Part shown: positions 4,328-6,128 of the stretch, in pieces
Layout of the letters: each line of letters begins with the position of its first letter
Numbering within the stretch: the stretch's first letter is position 1
Assembly: GCA_934567115.1 (NCBI GenBank)
Contig: CAKTJA010000081.1
Span: 1-6,128, forward strand
From: an uncultured Oscillospiraceae bacterium
Lineage (GTDB): Bacteria > Bacillota > Clostridia > Oscillospirales > Oscillospiraceae
Direction of reading: 5' to 3'
Length of the DNA stretch: 6,128 nucleotides
The notes under the pieces: model-generated
Told to the model about the DNA's origin: nothing
Database searches by the model: none
Seen by the model: only the letters and a program-made list of their open reading frames with translations
Program-made: the position numbers and the translations under genes

Positions 4328-5383
4328 ATGGGTCGCGGCGGCGCAGGCGGCGGAGGAGGCCGCAGCTCCGGCGGCGGTTCCTTTGGCGGCTCCCGTTCCT
4401 CCGGGGGACATCGCGGCGGCTCCTTTGGCGGCGGACGCGGCGGATTTACCGGCTCGTCCCGCTCCGGCGGAAGCGCTCCGCGCGGAGGCTTCGGCGGATC
4501 GTCTCCCCGCTATGGCGGAGGCTTCGGGGGCTTTGGCGGACCGCCTCCCCGTTATGGCGGGGGGTACGGCGGCTTCGGGGGACCGCCTCCCCGGCGGACA
4601 GGCCGCAGGGGAGGCTGCCTTCTGCCCACGGTTCTGATCAATCTGCTTTTGATCATTGTCCTGATCTCCGTCTTCCTTGCGGTCTCAGGGATGTTTAAAT
4701 CGGATCTGAGCGTCACAAAGTCCACCGTCACGCGCGAGAAGCTTTCGTCCGACGCGGTCGTTACGACCGGGTATTACGAGGATCACCTCGGCTGGGTGGA
4801 GAGCGGCTCGCGGCTTGAGCAGGGGATGAAGCATTTCTTTTCCGAAACCGGCGTGCAGCCTTACCTGTATCTGACCGACTCGGTGAACGGGAGCGCCCGG
4901 CCCACCGACGCGGAGATGGAGTCCTTTGCCGGCGCGCTCTATGACGAGCTGTTTGAGGACGAGGGTCATCTTCTGGTCGTTTTTCAGGAGCATAACGAAG
5001 ACGGTCAGTACCTTGCATGGTGTGTCGCAGGCAAGCAGGCGAAGACCGTTTTCGACAACGAGGCGCGCGATATTTTCTTCGACTATCTCGATTCGTACTA
5101 CGTCTCGGATCTGGACACCTCGGATTATTTTTCCACCGTTTTTGAGAAAACGGCGGATCGAATGATGGAGGTCACGCGCAGCCCGCTCGTGACGATCGTT
5201 GTGGTCCTCGGCGTCGTAGCCGTGCTGCTGATCCTTTTCACATGGTGGAAAAAGGCGAAGAAGCAGAAGAATCTGGAAGCGGAGCAGACGGAGCGTATTT
5301 TGAACACCCCGCTCGACACATCGCCGACGAAATCGCGGGAGGTGGAGGAGCTGGAGAAAAAGTATACACAGTCCGATTCTTAA
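4328..5383 (+). CDS. Gly-rich two-TM membrane protein with TPM-like extracytoplasmic domain
   Basis: The 351-residue product has four parts. Residues 1-97 are an extreme Gly/Ser/Arg/Pro-rich region that includes near-repeats of PPPRYGGGYGGFGG (58-71, 72-85, partial at 86). TM1 is about 98-123, preceded by Arg residues (RRTGRRGG), which places the N terminus in the cytosol. Residues about 137-283 are soluble and probably extracytoplasmic, with GMKHFFSETGVQPYLYLTD and LFEDEGHLLVVF. This helix/strand pattern resembles the TPM (YgcG/TPM_phosphatase-like) fold, a moderate-confidence assignment. TM2 is about 286-305 (PLVTIVVVLGVVAVLLILFT), and a charged cytosolic tail follows (WWKKAKKQK). It starts 3 nt after the pspA stop, so it is almost certainly cotranslated and probably partners PspA at the membrane. 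There is no strong Shine-Dalgarno, only a GGGGTG at the end of pspA. The next in-frame Met is residue 122, so this start is needed to retain TM1. Confidence 0.88.
   Translation: MGRGGAGGGGGRSSGGGSFGGSRSSGGHRGGSFGGGRGGFTGSSRSGGSAPRGGFGGSSPRYGGGFGGFGGPPPRYGGGYGGFGGPPPRRTGRRGGCLLPTVLINLLLIIVLISVFLAVSGMFKSDLSVTKSTVTREKLSSDAVVTTGYYEDHLGWVESGSRLEQGMKHFFSETGVQPYLYLTDSVNGSARPTDAEMESFAGALYDELFEDEGHLLVVFQEHNEDGQYLAWCVAGKQAKTVFDNEARDIFFDYLDSYYVSDLDTSDYFSTVFEKTADRMMEVTRSPLVTIVVVLGVVAVLLILFTWWKKAKKQKNLEAEQTERILNTPLDTSPTKSREVEELEKKYTQSDS
4499..4594 (+). repeat. 42-bp in-frame tandem repeat in the Gly-rich region
   Basis: Two 14-codon units (4499-4540 and 4541-4582) and a partial third (from 4583) encode SSPRYGGGFGGFGG, PPPRYGGGYGGFGG and PPPRR. 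The units differ by several synonymous and a few coding changes, so they are not a recent exact duplication. Copy number may vary among strains. The Arg/Tyr/Gly composition resembles RGG-type low-complexity segments that bind nucleic acid or self-associate; a role of that kind here is inference only. Confidence 0.8.
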
Positions 5384-5397
5384 CAATGCATGAAAGG

Positions 5398-5427
5398 AAG
5401 CCCGCCGTCTGACCGGACGGCGGGCTT
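5398..5427 (+). terminator. Terminator hairpin after the pspA operon
   Basis: A perfect 12-bp GC-rich stem has arms 5398-5409 (aagcccgccgtc) and 5416-5427 (gacggcgggctt) with a 6-nt loop, starting 15 nt after the stop codon of the second gene. The trailing T-run is minimal (only the tt that ends the stem), so termination may be incomplete or assisted. The position and stability still make it the likely end of the operon. Confidence 0.7.
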
Positions 5428-5647
5428 CGGCGCGCTGAAAAGACGTTTTCTCTCCGCCAAACGGCCCCTTGGGGCTTCGAAAAACGCCGAAAATTTTTGG
5501 ACCCATAAGGGGTGCGCTCTCCGCACAGATGGATCATGATGGCGTAAAACGGCTCGAAATTGGATACGATACGTTATATTGTCGGAGAAAAATACAATTT
5601 GTAGTCGAAAAGGGGGCTTCATTGTCGCTCTAAGCGAAAAAGAACGA

Positions 5648-5673
5648 CGGGACGCAAAGTCGGCTGCGTCCCG
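5648..5673 (-). terminator. Second hairpin downstream of hbd, terminator-like on the minus strand
   Basis: A 9-bp stem has arms cgggacgca (5648-5656) and tgcgtcccg (5665-5673) with an 8-nt loop. In the minus direction it is followed by tcgttctttttcg, a T-rich tail. On the plus strand only ctttctg follows. It is best read as a backup terminator for hbd-direction transcripts, or possibly the end of an unannotated small RNA. Confidence 0.5.
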
Positions 5674-5731
5674 CTTTCTGTGGGGACGCGCGTAGCTCTG
5701 GCTTGCCTTGTGCGGGACTGCGGGACAAAGA

Positions 5732-5760
5732 AAGGATCGGGCCGCTTGGACCCGATCCTT
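5732..5760 (-). terminator. Intrinsic terminator of hbd
   Basis: A perfect 10-bp stem, aaggatcggg (5732-5741) with cccgatcctt (5751-5760), has a 9-nt loop. Read on the minus strand it ends in cctttcttt, a T-rich tail, about 110 nt beyond the hbd stop. On the plus strand ctcattttt follows, so it may work in both directions. Confidence 0.7.
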
Positions 5761-5870
5761 CTCATTTTTCGATTCAACAGACGCCTCTTTGCGAATGCCC
5801 CGGCGCGGGACGTATCCCATTCGCCGCAGCGGGAAAAAGAACGCGTTTTCCGTTATATTTTGCCGAAAAA

Positions 5871-6128
5871 TTACTTGCTGTAATCGTAGAAGCCCTTGCC
5901 GGACTTCTTGCCGAGCTGACCGCCGCGCACCATCTTCTTGAGCAGGAGGGCCGGACGGTACTTGGGATCGCCGGTCTCGCTGTAAAGAACGTCCATGATG
6001 GCAAGGCACACGTCCAGACCGATGAAATCGCCGAGCGCAAGGGGACCCATCGGGTGATTCGCGCCGAGCATCATGGCCTTGTCGATATCCTCGACGGAGG
6101 CGACGCCGGTTTCGACGAGGCCGATGGC
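5871..6128 (-). CDS. hbd: 3-hydroxybutyryl-CoA dehydrogenase, C-terminal part (gene runs off window)
   Basis: The visible 85 residues are the end of the C-terminal helical domain of a short-chain 3-hydroxyacyl-CoA dehydrogenase. The enzyme reduces acetoacetyl-CoA to 3-hydroxybutyryl-CoA with NAD(P)H in the cytosol, a step of the clostridial butyrate pathway. The diagnostic sequence [20 protein letters not shown] is followed by [13 protein letters not shown] and ends [13 protein letters not shown], the classical C-terminal motif. The frame is open to the right edge ([18 protein letters not shown] precedes the Met codons), so the start and the whole NAD-binding Rossmann domain, about 195-200 residues, lie outside the window. 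The stop is at 5871-5873. This C-terminal part cannot distinguish a butyrate-forming role from a general beta-oxidation role, but its closeness to the Hbd type makes butyrate or crotonyl-CoA metabolism likely. Confidence 0.95.
   Translation of the reverse strand, partial: AIGLVETGVASVEDIDKAMMLGANHPMGPLALGDFIGLDVCLAIMDVLYSETGDPKYRPALLLKKMVRGGQLGKKSGKGFYDYSK

Larger units (their letters stand above)
5428..5870. other. Gene-free region with hairpins and an AT-rich island
   Basis: More than 400 nt lie between the pspA-operon hairpin and the end of hbd. I found no open frame with a credible start signal. Content: small palindromes around 5472-5483 (gccccttggggc) and 5509-5523 (gtgcg/cgcac); an AT-rich island at about 5555-5605 with the inverted repeat aaattg/caattt; and two strong hairpins, at 5648-5673 and 5732-5760. 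Several -10-like hexamers occur in the island (for example TATATT 5575-5580) but none has a matching -35 at proper spacing. Confidence 0.6.

Noticed and set aside
4685..5506. 273-residue minus-strand open frame opposite the TPM-like gene
   Set aside because: It is a shadow of the plus-strand gene and includes the terminator hairpin. It has no Shine-Dalgarno or domain.
5575..5580. TATATT as a promoter -10 on the plus strand
   Set aside because: The base block 17 nt upstream does not resemble a -35, there is no extended -10 TG, and no gene follows.

Overview
The window looks like chromosomal DNA from a GC-rich anaerobic member of the Firmicutes, most likely a clostridial gut-type bacterium (Oscillospiraceae/Ruminococcaceae-like). 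This placement is an inference. It rests on a bacterial V-type ATPase, a 3-hydroxybutyryl-CoA dehydrogenase of the butyrate/acetyl-CoA type, a lipoprotein with a DUF4358-like ending, AGGAG-type ribosome binding sites, sigma-A promoters, and strong GC bias at third codon positions. No mobile-element gene, CRISPR array or phage gene is visible.

Layout from left to right. (1) Positions 1-1674 hold the end of a V-type ATPase operon on the plus strand: the C-terminal two thirds of subunit B, then complete subunit D. (2) Positions 1675-2067 have no gene but are full of hairpins. Two 35-nt palindromes that differ at one base lie exactly 200 nt apart, with three more hairpins between them; the second copy ends in a T-run and probably terminates the ATPase transcript. 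(3) A convergent minus-strand gene (2068-2931) encodes a secreted lipoprotein with a long Pro/Glu/Lys-rich tether. (4) A minus-strand tRNA-Leu(UAG) at 3192-3275 has an extended -10 promoter, a structured leader of about 80 nt and a downstream terminator hairpin. (5) Divergent from the tRNA, a near-consensus promoter with an AT-rich upstream element drives a two-gene operon (3647-5383). It encodes a PspA/IM30 membrane-remodelling protein and a glycine-rich two-TM protein with a TPM-like extracytoplasmic domain. The leader of this operon can be drawn as a pseudoknot ending just before the Shine-Dalgarno. (6) A gap of nearly 500 nt (5384-5870) holds three strong hairpins and an AT-rich island but no gene. 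(7) The minus-strand 3' end of hbd runs off the right edge.

Functionally, the V-ATPase couples ATP to H+ or Na+ movement. The pspA operon looks like an envelope-stress or membrane-integrity module in which a cytosolic ESCRT-III-like protein is paired with a membrane anchor. The lipoprotein sits on the outer face of the membrane, and hbd belongs to fermentative C4 metabolism. The most interesting signals are the duplicated palindrome array, the two structured leaders, and the PspA plus Gly-rich membrane protein pair. I saw no clear new multi-gene system beyond these.
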